From: Kitasatospora sp. NBC_01246
GTDB taxonomy: Bacteria; Actinomycetota; Actinomycetes; Streptomycetales; Streptomycetaceae
Length of the DNA: 64,000 nt
NCBI RefSeq assembly: GCF_036226505.1
Contig: NZ_CP108484.1
Coordinates: 6,200,001-6,264,000, forward strand
Reading direction: 5' to 3'
Positions 8,550 to 16,525 of the stretch are shown here, in pieces. The notes beneath the pieces were generated by a model that saw only the letters and a list, made by a program, of their open reading frames with translations, did no database searches and was not told where the DNA came from. Every line of letters starts with the position of its first letter. Positions within the stretch are counted from its first letter, which is position 1. Position numbers and translations under genes: made by a program.

Positions 8550-9365
8550 ATGGGGGAGCAGATGTCCGTCGCCTGGGCGACGCTGCGCCGCACCTGGACG
8601 ATGACCTTCCGGGCCTACCCGTGGTCCTACGCCGTCGGCTGTCTGCTGATCGGCGTCTTCACCCTCGGCCTGTCCTACCTGGGCCTGCACGCCATCGGCG
8701 GCGGCTCGGTGGCCGAGGACTTCACCGCCCGCACCGGAGGCGCCGACTACCTCGGCTACATCGCGATCGGCGCGGCCGGCTACATGTTCACCGTCCGGAT
8801 GCTGCTCTGGAGCAGCAAGGCGCTGATCACCGAGCAGCGCCAGGGCACCCTGGGCGCGCTGCTGATCGCCCCCGCCGGGCGGCTGCCCTACCTGCTCGGC
8901 TTCACCGGGTTCGCGCTGCTCAACACCGCCGTCGAGGTCGGGCTGCTCGGCGGGTTCGCCGCGGTGCTCGGCGTCACGCTGCCCGCCTGGCACCCGCTCG
9001 CCGCCCTCGCCGGGCTGCTCGCGCTCAGCGCCGCCGTCTTCGCCGTCGCGGTGCTGCTCGGCGCGCTGATGATCGTCGCCGGCGAGGCGCACATCTCGCA
9101 GAACACCGTCTTCCTCGCCGTCTCGCTGCTCTGCGGCATCACCTTCCCCAACAGCTACCTGCCGGTGCCCGCCCGGTGGCTGGCCGAGCTGCTGCCCGTC
9201 ACCTCCGCGATGGACGTGCTGCGCGGCGCGCTCGGCCGGGGGCAGCCGCTCACCGAGCTCACCGCGCGGCTGGTGACCTGCCTCGCCCTCAGCCTGGGCT
9301 ACCTGCTGCTCGGTCTGCGGCTGCTGCCCGCCGCCGAGCGCCGGGCCGCCGAGCGGAGCTTCTGA
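8550..9365 (+). CDS. ABC-2 type transporter permease
   Basis: A 271 aa membrane protein with about six hydrophobic segments (for example SYAVGCLLIGVFTLGLSYLG and the GLLALSAAVFAVAVLLGAL stretch) and the ABC-2 shape, including EQRQGTLGALLIAP, the coupling-helix EGTL-type motif. The start may be ATG 8550 or ATG 8562; GGGGGAG lies only 3 nt before the second. It heads an exporter operon with the ATPase and a second permease. The substrate is unknown. It is divergent from the HxlR-redoxin regulator, which probably controls it. Confidence 0.87.
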   Translation: MGEQMSVAWATLRRTWTMTFRAYPWSYAVGCLLIGVFTLGLSYLGLHAIGGGSVAEDFTARTGGADYLGYIAIGAAGYMFTVRMLLWSSKALITEQRQGTLGALLIAPAGRLPYLLGFTGFALLNTAVEVGLLGGFAAVLGVTLPAWHPLAALAGLLALSAAVFAVAVLLGALMIVAGEAHISQNTVFLAVSLLCGITFPNSYLPVPARWLAELLPVTSAMDVLRGALGRGQPLTELTARLVTCLALSLGYLLLGLRLLPAAERRAAERSF

Positions 9366-9420
9366 ACCGCCTCCGAACGGAGCCCCCGACGCATGGACCA
9401 CCCGAACCGGAGCCAGTGAC

Positions 9421-10428
9421 ATGATCCGCACCACCGCCCTGCGCAAGACCTTCCGCAGCCGGGAGAAGGGCCTCTTCGGCCCGCGCGCCGTGAAGACCGC
9501 CGTCGACGGCCTCGACCTGGAGATCCCGGCCGGCCGGGTCACCGGACTGCTCGGCCTCAACGGCGCGGGCAAGACCTCCACCATCAAGATCCTCGCCACC
9601 CTGCTCCGCCCCACCTCCGGCACCGTCACCCTGGACGGCCTCGACCTGGTCGAGCACGCCCGCGAGGCCCGGCGCCGGATCAACCTGATCGCCGGCGGCG
9701 AGCGGATGGTCTACGGCAAGCTCACCGGCGCCGAGAACCTCCGCTACTTCGGCCACCTCTACGACGTCCCCGGCGCGGTTCTGCGCCCCCGGATCGGCGA
9801 ACTCCTGGAGCTGGTCGGCCTCACCGGAGCCGCCGACACCCCGGTCGAGCGGTACTCGCGCGGCATGACCCAGCGGCTCTCGATCGCCCGCGGCCTGATC
9901 AACGACCCGGCCTACCTGCTGCTCGACGAGCCCACCCTCGGCCTGGACGCGCCGATCGCCCGGGACCTGCGCCGGGTGGTCGCCGCCCTCGCCGCCGAGG
10001 GGCGCGGCGTGCTGCTCACCTCGCACTACCTGACCGAGGTCGAGGAGCTGTGCGGGCACGTCTACGTGATCTCCGGCGGGCGCCACCTCGCCGCCGGCAG
10101 CCCGGCCGAGCTCAAGGCCGCGACCGGCAGCCACCGCAGCGTCCGGGTCACCGTCACCAATCCCTCTCCCGAACTGGAGGCCGCCGTGGCCGACTTCGCG
10201 CTCCGCCTCGGTGTCCGCGCCGAGCTCGGGGCCACCGGGCAGGGCGGCCTGCTGGTCACCGTCCGCCATCCCGAGGACGTGGCCGGCCCGCTGGCGGGGG
10301 CGATCGTCGCCGCCGGCGGGTCGATCGGCGGGCTGGAGGTCACCGAGGCCACCCTGGAGGACGCCGTCCTGGCGCTCACCGACACCGCCCCGGCGCCCGC
10401 CGGCGCCCGCTCGGAGGTGGCCGCGTGA
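9421..10428 (+). CDS. ABC transporter ATP-binding protein (ABC-2/DrrA type)
   Basis: A 335 aa ATPase energising the flanking permeases. Walker A is GLNGAGKT, the signature is YSRGMTQR, and Walker B is YLLLDEPTLGLD. About 95 C-terminal residues form the extra domain common in DrrA/NatA-type exporter ATPases. The signature has SRGMTQR rather than SGGQ, which is common in this subgroup. The stop overlaps the next GTG by four bases (GTGA), indicating coupled synthesis with the second permease. Confidence 0.93.
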   Translation: MIRTTALRKTFRSREKGLFGPRAVKTAVDGLDLEIPAGRVTGLLGLNGAGKTSTIKILATLLRPTSGTVTLDGLDLVEHAREARRRINLIAGGERMVYGKLTGAENLRYFGHLYDVPGAVLRPRIGELLELVGLTGAADTPVERYSRGMTQRLSIARGLINDPAYLLLDEPTLGLDAPIARDLRRVVAALAAEGRGVLLTSHYLTEVEELCGHVYVISGGRHLAAGSPAELKAATGSHRSVRVTVTNPSPELEAAVADFALRLGVRAELGATGQGGLLVTVRHPEDVAGPLAGAIVAAGGSIGGLEVTEATLEDAVLALTDTAPAPAGARSEVAA

Positions 10429-11426
10429 CCGGCCCGTCGACCCGGCCGGCGCACCCCGCGCCGCCCTCCGTCGAGCTGCTGCTGCTCGCCGCGGCCGACC
10501 GCGGCGCCCGGCCGCCCCACCCCGTCGGCCGCACCCTCCCGCCACCCCGCCCGGGCACCCGTCGCCCGCCCCGCCCGGACGGCGACCGCCTCGCCACCCG
10601 GCCGCTGCGGCACGCCGGCAAGGTGTTCGCCGCCGAGGCGCTGAAGCAGCACCGCACGCTCTTCGGCCAGCCGCTGGTGCTCGCCTCGATGCTGGTCTGG
10701 CCGGTGCTCCAACTGGCCGCCACCTACTACACGCTGCACCCGATCGCCGCCGGCTCGGCCGCCGCCGCCCGCTGGCCGCTCGCCGCCGACCCGGCCAAGC
10801 TGCTCGGCTTCCTCGCGACCGGTGCGCTGGCCTGGGCGTTCTTCTTCTCGCTCGTCCAGTCCGCGTGGAACTTCGCCTACGAGCGCACCACCGGCACGCT
10901 GGAGCTGCTCTTCCTCTCGCCCGCCGACCGGCTGGTCCTGATGCTGGCCAACGGCGCCGGCGCACTGCTGCAGAACGCCTGGCTGCTCACCTGTTTCCTG
11001 GGCGCCGCCGCCTTCGGCTTCGGCAGCCTGGACGTCGCCGGGCCCTGGGTCTACCCGGTGGTGCTCCTCGCCCTGCTGCTGCCCGCGGTGGCCTGGGGCG
11101 CGCTGCTCAACAGCCTGATGGTGTTCTCGCGCGACTCCACCTTCGTCTACACCGTGCTGGACGATCCGATGTGGTTCGTCGCCGGGGTCCGGCTGCCGGT
11201 CTTCGCGCTGCCCGGGGTGCTGCGGATGCTCGGCGCGGCGCTGCCGCTGACCGGCAGCCTGGCCGTGGTCCGCGGCGCGCTGCTGGAGCGGGAGGGGTTC
11301 GGCGAACTCGCCCCCGGGCTCGGCCGGCTGGCCGTGCTCTGCGTGCTGCTGCTGGCGTGCGCGGCACTGGCGCTGCGCCTCGGCGAGGCGCGGGCGCAGC
11401 GGACGGGGGGCCTGCGCCTGTCCTGA
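10425..11426 (+). CDS. ABC-2 type transporter permease, second subunit
   Basis: A 333 aa permease paired with the one at 8550, giving an exporter of one ATPase and two different permeases. Hydrophobic segments begin only after about residue 80. The first 65 residues are Pro/Arg-rich and hydrophilic, which is unusual, so a downstream start may be used. YERTTGTLELLFLSPA is the coupling-helix motif of ABC-2 proteins. GTG 10425 overlaps the ATPase stop. A six-helix core follows, ending with LRLGEARAQR in the cytoplasm. Confidence 0.85.
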   Translation: MTGPSTRPAHPAPPSVELLLLAAADRGARPPHPVGRTLPPPRPGTRRPPRPDGDRLATRPLRHAGKVFAAEALKQHRTLFGQPLVLASMLVWPVLQLAATYYTLHPIAAGSAAAARWPLAADPAKLLGFLATGALAWAFFFSLVQSAWNFAYERTTGTLELLFLSPADRLVLMLANGAGALLQNAWLLTCFLGAAAFGFGSLDVAGPWVYPVVLLALLLPAVAWGALLNSLMVFSRDSTFVYTVLDDPMWFVAGVRLPVFALPGVLRMLGAALPLTGSLAVVRGALLEREGFGELAPGLGRLAVLCVLLLACAALALRLGEARAQRTGGLRLS

Positions 11427-11552
11427 GCCCGGCCCGGCGCGCCCCGGTCGGCCGGGACGCGGTGCCACCCCGAGCCCCTGCACCGTCCCGGGCCGTGCGC
11501 TGTGGTTGGCTAGCCGGTGAAACCGGACGTACCAGACGAGGAGAGCACGGTC

Positions 11553-11993
11553 ATGGGACAGGTACAGGCCACCACCGAGCGGGTCTACGACGCGGCCCCC
11601 GAGCGGGTCTACGAGGCGCTGGCCGACTACCAGGTGACCCGCCCCAAGCTGCTGCCGGCGCAGTACAGCGAGTACGAGGTCCGGGTCGGCGGCACCGGCG
11701 CGGGCACCCAGGTGCACTGGCGGCTCCAGGCCACCGAGAAGCGGGTGCGGGACTGCCTGTTCACCGTCTCGGCGCCGGCGCCGGACCAGCTGGTGGAGAA
11801 GGACGCCAACTCCAGCATGGTGATCACCTGGACGGTCGCCGCGGCCGGTGAGGGCCGGTCGAAGGTCACCGTCTCGGCCACCTGGCAGGGTGCGGGCGGC
11901 ATCGGCGGCTTCTTCGAGCGCACCTTCGCGCCGAAGGGCCTGAACCGGATCCACGACCAGATCCTGGCCAACCTGGCGGCCGAGGTCCGCTGA
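11553..11993 (+). CDS. SRPBCC (START/Bet v1-like) family protein
   Basis: A 146 aa protein of the polyketide-cyclase/dehydrase-like fold that binds a hydrophobic ligand. VQATTERVYDAAPERVYEALADY is the typical SRPBCC first strand and helix, and the C-terminal amphipathic helix is GLNRIHDQILANLAAEV. ATG 11553 is chosen because GAGGAGAG lies 7 nt upstream. An upstream in-frame ATG (11517) has no such site. It stands alone between the exporter operon and the polysaccharide locus. The ligand and role cannot be told from sequence. Confidence 0.85.
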   Translation: MGQVQATTERVYDAAPERVYEALADYQVTRPKLLPAQYSEYEVRVGGTGAGTQVHWRLQATEKRVRDCLFTVSAPAPDQLVEKDANSSMVITWTVAAAGEGRSKVTVSATWQGAGGIGGFFERTFAPKGLNRIHDQILANLAAEVR

Positions 11994-12077
11994 GACCGGG
12001 CGCGTCCGGGCCGGCCGGGGAGGGCCGCCGGCCGCCGCCCCGGGCGCCGGACCAGCAAGAAGATTCGACGGCCTCGC

Positions 12078-12109
12078 CCACCCGTACGACCAGCAAGCCG
12101 TACGGGTGG
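12078..12109. terminator. Inverted repeat, probable terminator or operator
   Basis: Perfect 11 bp arms (12078-12088 with 12099-12109) around a 10 nt loop, placed after the SRPBCC gene and about 50 bp before the -10 of the glycosyltransferase gene. The CGTACGGGTGG arm could also be a regulator site. Confidence 0.45.
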
Positions 12110-12160
12110 ACGGCCGCCACCTGCGGGTGACGACGGCCCCCGGGCACGGCGGAGCCACCC

Positions 12161-12166
12161 TAGGCT
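12161..12166 (+). promoter_or_regulatory. -10 box of a leaderless promoter for the GT4 gene
   Basis: TAGGCT ends 7 nt before GTG 12174, and no Shine-Dalgarno sequence is present, so the transcript probably begins at the start codon. Confidence 0.5.
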
Positions 12167-12173
12167 CGCCGCC

Positions 12174-13334
12174 GTGCATATGACGATCCTTCACATTTCG
12201 CAGCCCGTCGACGGCGGGGTCGCCCGCGTCGTCGTCGACCTGGTCCGCGGCCAGCGCGAGGCCGGCCACCGGGTCCTGGTCGCCTGCCCGCGCGGCGGCC
12301 GGCTGGCCGAGGAGGCCGCCGCCGCCGGGGCGCTGGTCCAGGACTGGCCCGCCCGCCGCTCGCCCGGCCCGTCCGTCGCCGCCGAGGCGTGGCGGCTGCG
12401 CCGGATCGTCCGCGCCGCCGCGCCCGACATGGTCCACCTGCACAGCGCCAAGGCCGGACTGGCGGGCCGGCTGGCCATCCGGGGCGCGATGCCGACCGTG
12501 TTCCAGCCGCACGCCTGGTCGTTCGCCGCCGTGGAGGGCGCGCTGGCCGCGGCCACCCTGCGCTGGGAGCGCTACGCGACCCGGTGGGCGCACCGTCTGC
12601 TCTGCGTCAGCGTCCAGGAGCGGGCCGACGGCGTCGCCGCGGGCCTGCACGCCGACTGGGCGGTGGTGCCCAACGGCGTGGACGTGCGCCACTACGCGCC
12701 CGCCGACCGCCGGGCCGCCCGGATCGCGCTCGGCCTCGACCTCGACGCGCCGCTGGCGGTCTGCGTGGGCCGGCTCTGCCGCCAGAAGGGCCAGGACGTG
12801 CTGCTCGACGCGTGGCCCGAGGTGCTGCGGCTGGTGCCGCAGGCCCGGCTGGCCCTGGTCGGCACCGGTCCGGAGGAGGCCCGGCTGGCCGCCGCCGTCC
12901 GGGAGTCGGCCGAACCGTCCCGGATCCGGCTGGCCGGGGAGGTGCCGGATCCGCGGCCGTGGCTGGCGGCGGCCGATCTGGTGGTGCTGCCCTCGCGCTG
13001 GGAGGGGATGGCGCTGGCGCCGCTGGAGGCGATGGCGGCGGGCCGGCCGGTCCTGTTGACGGACGTGCCCGGAGCCCGTGAATGCCTGCCTCCGACCGAG
13101 CGGAAGTGCGCGGTCGTGCCGCCCGGGGACGCCGCCGCGCTCGCCACCCGAATGGCCGAAGCATTGTCCGACCCGATCGAGTGCGAGCGACGCGGTGCGC
13201 GCCTGCGCGAGCACGCCGTGGCGCGCCATGACGTGCGATCGGTGGTCGAACAGGTGGACGCGCTCTACCGCGATCTGCTGGGCGCCGGGCCGGCGGCCGG
13301 ACGCCGCCGTGCCCGTGTCCCAGAGCGGATCTGA
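12174..13334 (+). CDS. Glycosyltransferase family 4, exopolysaccharide locus
   Basis: A 386 aa GT-B retaining glycosyltransferase. The N-terminal domain opens with HISQPVDGGVARVVVDL, the usual glycine-rich acceptor-side start. The C-terminal donor domain holds VVPNGVDV, CVGRLCRQKGQDVLLDA and PSRWEGMALAPLEAMAAGRPV, which contains the E(x)7E-like nucleotide-sugar motif. GTG 12174 fits the leaderless -10 box; ATG 12180 is a weaker alternative. It is upstream of the initiating transferase and on the same strand, separated by a 333 bp AT-richer gap, so it may be a separate transcription unit. The sugar and acceptor are unknown. Confidence 0.92.
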   Translation: MHMTILHISQPVDGGVARVVVDLVRGQREAGHRVLVACPRGGRLAEEAAAAGALVQDWPARRSPGPSVAAEAWRLRRIVRAAAPDMVHLHSAKAGLAGRLAIRGAMPTVFQPHAWSFAAVEGALAAATLRWERYATRWAHRLLCVSVQERADGVAAGLHADWAVVPNGVDVRHYAPADRRAARIALGLDLDAPLAVCVGRLCRQKGQDVLLDAWPEVLRLVPQARLALVGTGPEEARLAAAVRESAEPSRIRLAGEVPDPRPWLAAADLVVLPSRWEGMALAPLEAMAAGRPVLLTDVPGARECLPPTERKCAVVPPGDAAALATRMAEALSDPIECERRGARLREHAVARHDVRSVVEQVDALYRDLLGAGPAAGRRRARVPERI

Positions 13335-13667
13335 TCGTTTCACATGCCGTGAATGCCCTCCGCTGGGAGCTGTCGTATTCGCACCCTCAACCGGTTTGTG
13401 GGCGAGGGGTGAAATCGGAAATACCTATTAATGGGCGGCTGGAATGAAATGGCAAGTCAACTTCCAGCATCCAGGGCCACGTTCGGTACTGTCTGATTTT
13501 GCCTGCTTCATTTCGATTTCACGCCGGGAATTCGCGAGAGAACCGAAAGCCGCCAGCGGCAGCAGGTGCAGTCAGGACCGCGCCCACCGGGCCGGGACGG
13601 CCGCCCCGGGCCAACCGGTGCCGGGCCGCCGTCACCCCGGGCACACAGCAGGGGAGTTCGTGCGCTG
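13335..13667. other. AT-richer intergenic region (333 bp), probable EPS operon control region
   Basis: Bases 13335-13520 are clearly less GC-rich than the surroundings (runs such as TACCTATTAATGG at 13422 and CTGATTTTGCC at 13493). No credible gene lies here. TACTGT at 13487 is a possible -10 for the long EPS operon, but no good -35 partner was found. Confidence 0.5.
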
Positions 13668-15191
13668 ATGACCATTGACCACGACAGCGTGCCACGGCCC
13701 GGCCGGCCCCTGTCCGGCCCGCGCCGGCCCGCCACCGGACTGCTCGACCGCCCCGCCAGGTCCGCACAGACCCGCAGCACCCCGGCGCTCCGCCGCCACC
13801 GCCGACCGGTCCGCTCCCGGCTCGCCCTGCCCGTCACTCTGGCCGCCGTCGACGCCTTCGCCCTGTGCACCGCCACCGGGCTCGCCAACCGGGCCCTCGA
13901 CCCGGCGGTCCGGGTCGATCCGCTGCTGGGCGTGGCCGCCCTGCTCCCGCTGCTGCTCCTGCTCAACCTGGCCGGCGGCCTCTACCGGGCCCGGCTCACC
14001 CTCTCCGTCCTCGACGAGCTCCCCGCGCTGACCGTCCGGGCCGTCGTGGCCACCGCCTTCGCCGTCACCCTGGCCGGCTGCCTGGACGGCCGCTGGCCCG
14101 ACACCGGCCCCGCCACCCCGGCCCGGCTGACCGCGCTGCTCGGCGCCCAGCTGCTGCTCGCCGTCTGCGGCCGGACGCTGCTCTTCCACCTGGTCCGCCG
14201 GATCCGCCGCAGCCGGCCCAGCCCCGTACTGGTCCTCGGCGCCGGCCGGCTCGGCCGCCGGGTCGCCGAGGCCCTCCGGGAGCGCGGCGAGTACGGCATG
14301 CGCCCGGTCGGCTTCCTCGACCCGGACCCGCCGCTGCTGGCCGGCGACACCGACCTGCCGGTGCTCGGCGGCCGCGAGGTGCTGGAGCGCGAGGTCCGCC
14401 GCCACCGGATCCACCACGTCGTCGCCACCGCGGGCGCCGCCGACGAGGCCGAGACCGCCGCCGCCCTGCGCGACGCCGCCCGGCTCGGCTGCCAGGTCTG
14501 GCTGGTGCCCGCGCTGCGCGAGTACGGCTCCCTGGAGAACGGCCACTCGACCGGCGGCGACCACCTCTGGGGCTTCCCCTGCCTGAAGGTGGACCGCCCG
14601 GCGATGCGCCGCCCCGGCTGGGCCGCCAAGCGCGCCCTGGACGTCACCGCCGCCGGCCTCGGCCTGCTCGCCCTCGCCCCCGTGCTCGCCCTGTGCGCGC
14701 TCGCCGTCCGCTTCGACACCGGCCCCGGCGTGCTCTTCCGCCAGCAGCGCACCGGGCTGGACGGCCGGGTCTTCACCGTCCTCAAGTTCCGCACCCTGCG
14801 CCCCAGCAACGAGCACGAGTCGGCGACCCGCTGGAACATCTCCCAGGACCACCGGATGGGCGCCGTCGGCAAGCTGATGCGCCGCAGCTCCCTGGACGAG
14901 CTGCCGCAGCTGTGGAACGTGCTGCGCGGCGACATGAGCCTGGTCGGCCCGCGCCCCGAGCGCCCCTACTTCGTCATGCGGTTCAGCCAGGCCTACCCCG
15001 AGTACGCGGACCGCCACCGCGTCCCGGTCGGCCTCACCGGACTCGCCCAGGTCAACGGCCTGCGCGGGGACACCTCCATCGAGGACCGGGCCCGCTTCGA
15101 CAACCGCTACATCGAGAGCTGGAGCCTCTGGCAGGACGTCAAGATCCTGTGCCGCACCGCGGCCCTGATGCTCCACCCGGACGGAAGCTGA
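13668..15191 (+). CDS. Exopolysaccharide polyprenyl-phosphate glycosylphosphotransferase (initiating enzyme)
   Basis: A 507 aa membrane protein that should transfer the first sugar-1-phosphate to undecaprenyl phosphate on the cytoplasmic face. It has about four N-terminal membrane helices (residues 45-170), a Rossmann-like CoA_binding domain (VLGAGRLGRRVAEAL), then a membrane helix and the bacterial sugar transferase domain: LKFRTLRPSN, RRSSLDELPQLWNVLRGDMS and VGPRPERPYF. These match the WbaP/CpsE family. ATG 13668 has GGGGAG 11 nt upstream. It is the first gene of a tightly packed run to 22396. Confidence 0.95.
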   Translation: MTIDHDSVPRPGRPLSGPRRPATGLLDRPARSAQTRSTPALRRHRRPVRSRLALPVTLAAVDAFALCTATGLANRALDPAVRVDPLLGVAALLPLLLLLNLAGGLYRARLTLSVLDELPALTVRAVVATAFAVTLAGCLDGRWPDTGPATPARLTALLGAQLLLAVCGRTLLFHLVRRIRRSRPSPVLVLGAGRLGRRVAEALRERGEYGMRPVGFLDPDPPLLAGDTDLPVLGGREVLEREVRRHRIHHVVATAGAADEAETAAALRDAARLGCQVWLVPALREYGSLENGHSTGGDHLWGFPCLKVDRPAMRRPGWAAKRALDVTAAGLGLLALAPVLALCALAVRFDTGPGVLFRQQRTGLDGRVFTVLKFRTLRPSNEHESATRWNISQDHRMGAVGKLMRRSSLDELPQLWNVLRGDMSLVGPRPERPYFVMRFSQAYPEYADRHRVPVGLTGLAQVNGLRGDTSIEDRARFDNRYIESWSLWQDVKILCRTAALMLHPDGS

Positions 15192-15196
15192 CCAGC

Positions 15197-16525
15197 GTGG
15201 CCCTCACCCTCGATCTCGTCCCGACGCCCGCCCGGGCGTTACACCGGGCGGTCGCGGCGCTCGCCGCCCGGCCCAGCCTGCTCGCGGCCGCCACCGTGCT
15301 GCTGGTCTGCGTCCCCACCGGCGAGAAGGACGTCACCGCCGCCGTCCACGTCACCGCCGCCGACCTCGCCTCGCTGGCCCTGGTCGCGGTCACCGCCGTC
15401 GAGCTGCTGCGCGGCCGCACCCCCGCGATCGGCCGGACCGCCGCCGTGCAGTTCGGCGTGATCGTGTTCGCCGCCGCCGTCGCCACCGTCGGCTCGATCG
15501 ACCCGGCCGCCAGCCTCACCGGCTTCGTCCGGCTCACCCAGGTCTTCGTCCTGGTGCCCGCCGCCGTCCTCTGCTCGCTGCGCGACCGCACCGACCGGCG
15601 GCTGGTGCTCGGCTCCTTCGTCGCCGCCGCGCTGGTCCAGGGCGTGGTCGGCGCCCACCAGTACCTCACCGGGACGGGCGCCTCCTACACCGGCCGGCCG
15701 ATCCGCGCCGTCGGCACCTTCGGCGCGCTCGACATCATGGCGATGTCCACCGTGGTCAGCTACGGCCTGCTCGCGGCCCTCGCGCTGGGGCTCGCCGAGC
15801 GAGGCCCGGCCGGCCGGCCGAAGCTGCGCCGGGCGATGTTCGCGGCCGCGGCCTTCCTGGCCTTCCCGCTCGCCGTCTCGTTCAGCCGCGGCAGCTGGAT
15901 CGCCACCGGCGCCGCCGCCGCCGTCCTGCTGCTGCGGGCCGACGCCCGGCTGGCGGTCCGCAGCGCCGTCCTCGGCCTGGCCGCCGCCGTCGTGCTGATC
16001 GGCGGCCTCGGCCTCGGGGCCTCCGGCGTCACCGCCCGGATCAGCTCCATCGGCTCCGTCTCGGCCGCCCCCGACCAGTCGGTGTCCGACCGCTACGACC
16101 TCTGGTCCACCGCCGGGCGCATCTGGCAGGACCACCCGGTCAGCGGCGCCGGCCCCAAGGCCTTCCAGCAACTGCGCGACAGCAACGCCCCGTTGCGGCT
16201 CTCCTCGGGCAGCGACGCGGCCGACGCCACCATCGGCTTCCAGCGCGAACCGCTGCTCTCCCCGCACAACATGTACTTCCTGGTCCTCAGCGAGCAGGGG
16301 CTGATCGGCATCGTCGCCTACGCCGCGCTGTTCCTCGGTCTGCTGGTCGGGTGCCTGCGCCGGGCCCGGGGCAGCGGCCTCGCGGCGCTCGCCCTGCTGG
16401 TCTGGGTCCTGGTCGACTTCCTCTACGCGGACATCGGCGGCACCACCACCGTGCTGACCTCCGTCGTCCTCGGCCTCGCCGCCCGGACCGCCGCCGGCGC
16501 CACACCGGAGGCGACCCCCCGATGA
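15197..16525 (+). CDS. O-antigen ligase/Wzy-like polysaccharide polymerase
   Basis: A 442 aa integral membrane protein with about ten hydrophobic segments and a large external loop near residues 275-360 containing SDRYDLWSTAGRIWQDHPVSGAG and SPHNMYFLVLSEQGLIG, the Wzy_C/O-antigen ligase signature. It should join repeat units outside the membrane. GTG 15197 starts 5 nt after the previous stop. Codon 15 (15239-15241) is TTA, a leucine codon that in Streptomyces needs the developmentally regulated bldA tRNA. The stop overlaps the flippase ATG (ATGA). Confidence 0.9.
   Translation: MALTLDLVPTPARALHRAVAALAARPSLLAAATVLLVCVPTGEKDVTAAVHVTAADLASLALVAVTAVELLRGRTPAIGRTAAVQFGVIVFAAAVATVGSIDPAASLTGFVRLTQVFVLVPAAVLCSLRDRTDRRLVLGSFVAAALVQGVVGAHQYLTGTGASYTGRPIRAVGTFGALDIMAMSTVVSYGLLAALALGLAERGPAGRPKLRRAMFAAAAFLAFPLAVSFSRGSWIATGAAAAVLLLRADARLAVRSAVLGLAAAVVLIGGLGLGASGVTARISSIGSVSAAPDQSVSDRYDLWSTAGRIWQDHPVSGAGPKAFQQLRDSNAPLRLSSGSDAADATIGFQREPLLSPHNMYFLVLSEQGLIGIVAYAALFLGLLVGCLRRARGSGLAALALLVWVLVDFLYADIGGTTTVLTSVVLGLAARTAAGATPEATPR

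Noticed and set aside
10062..13343. Long minus-strand open frame (about 1093 codons)
   Set aside because: It crosses four well-supported plus-strand genes and shows only repetitive Arg/Gly/Gln translation.
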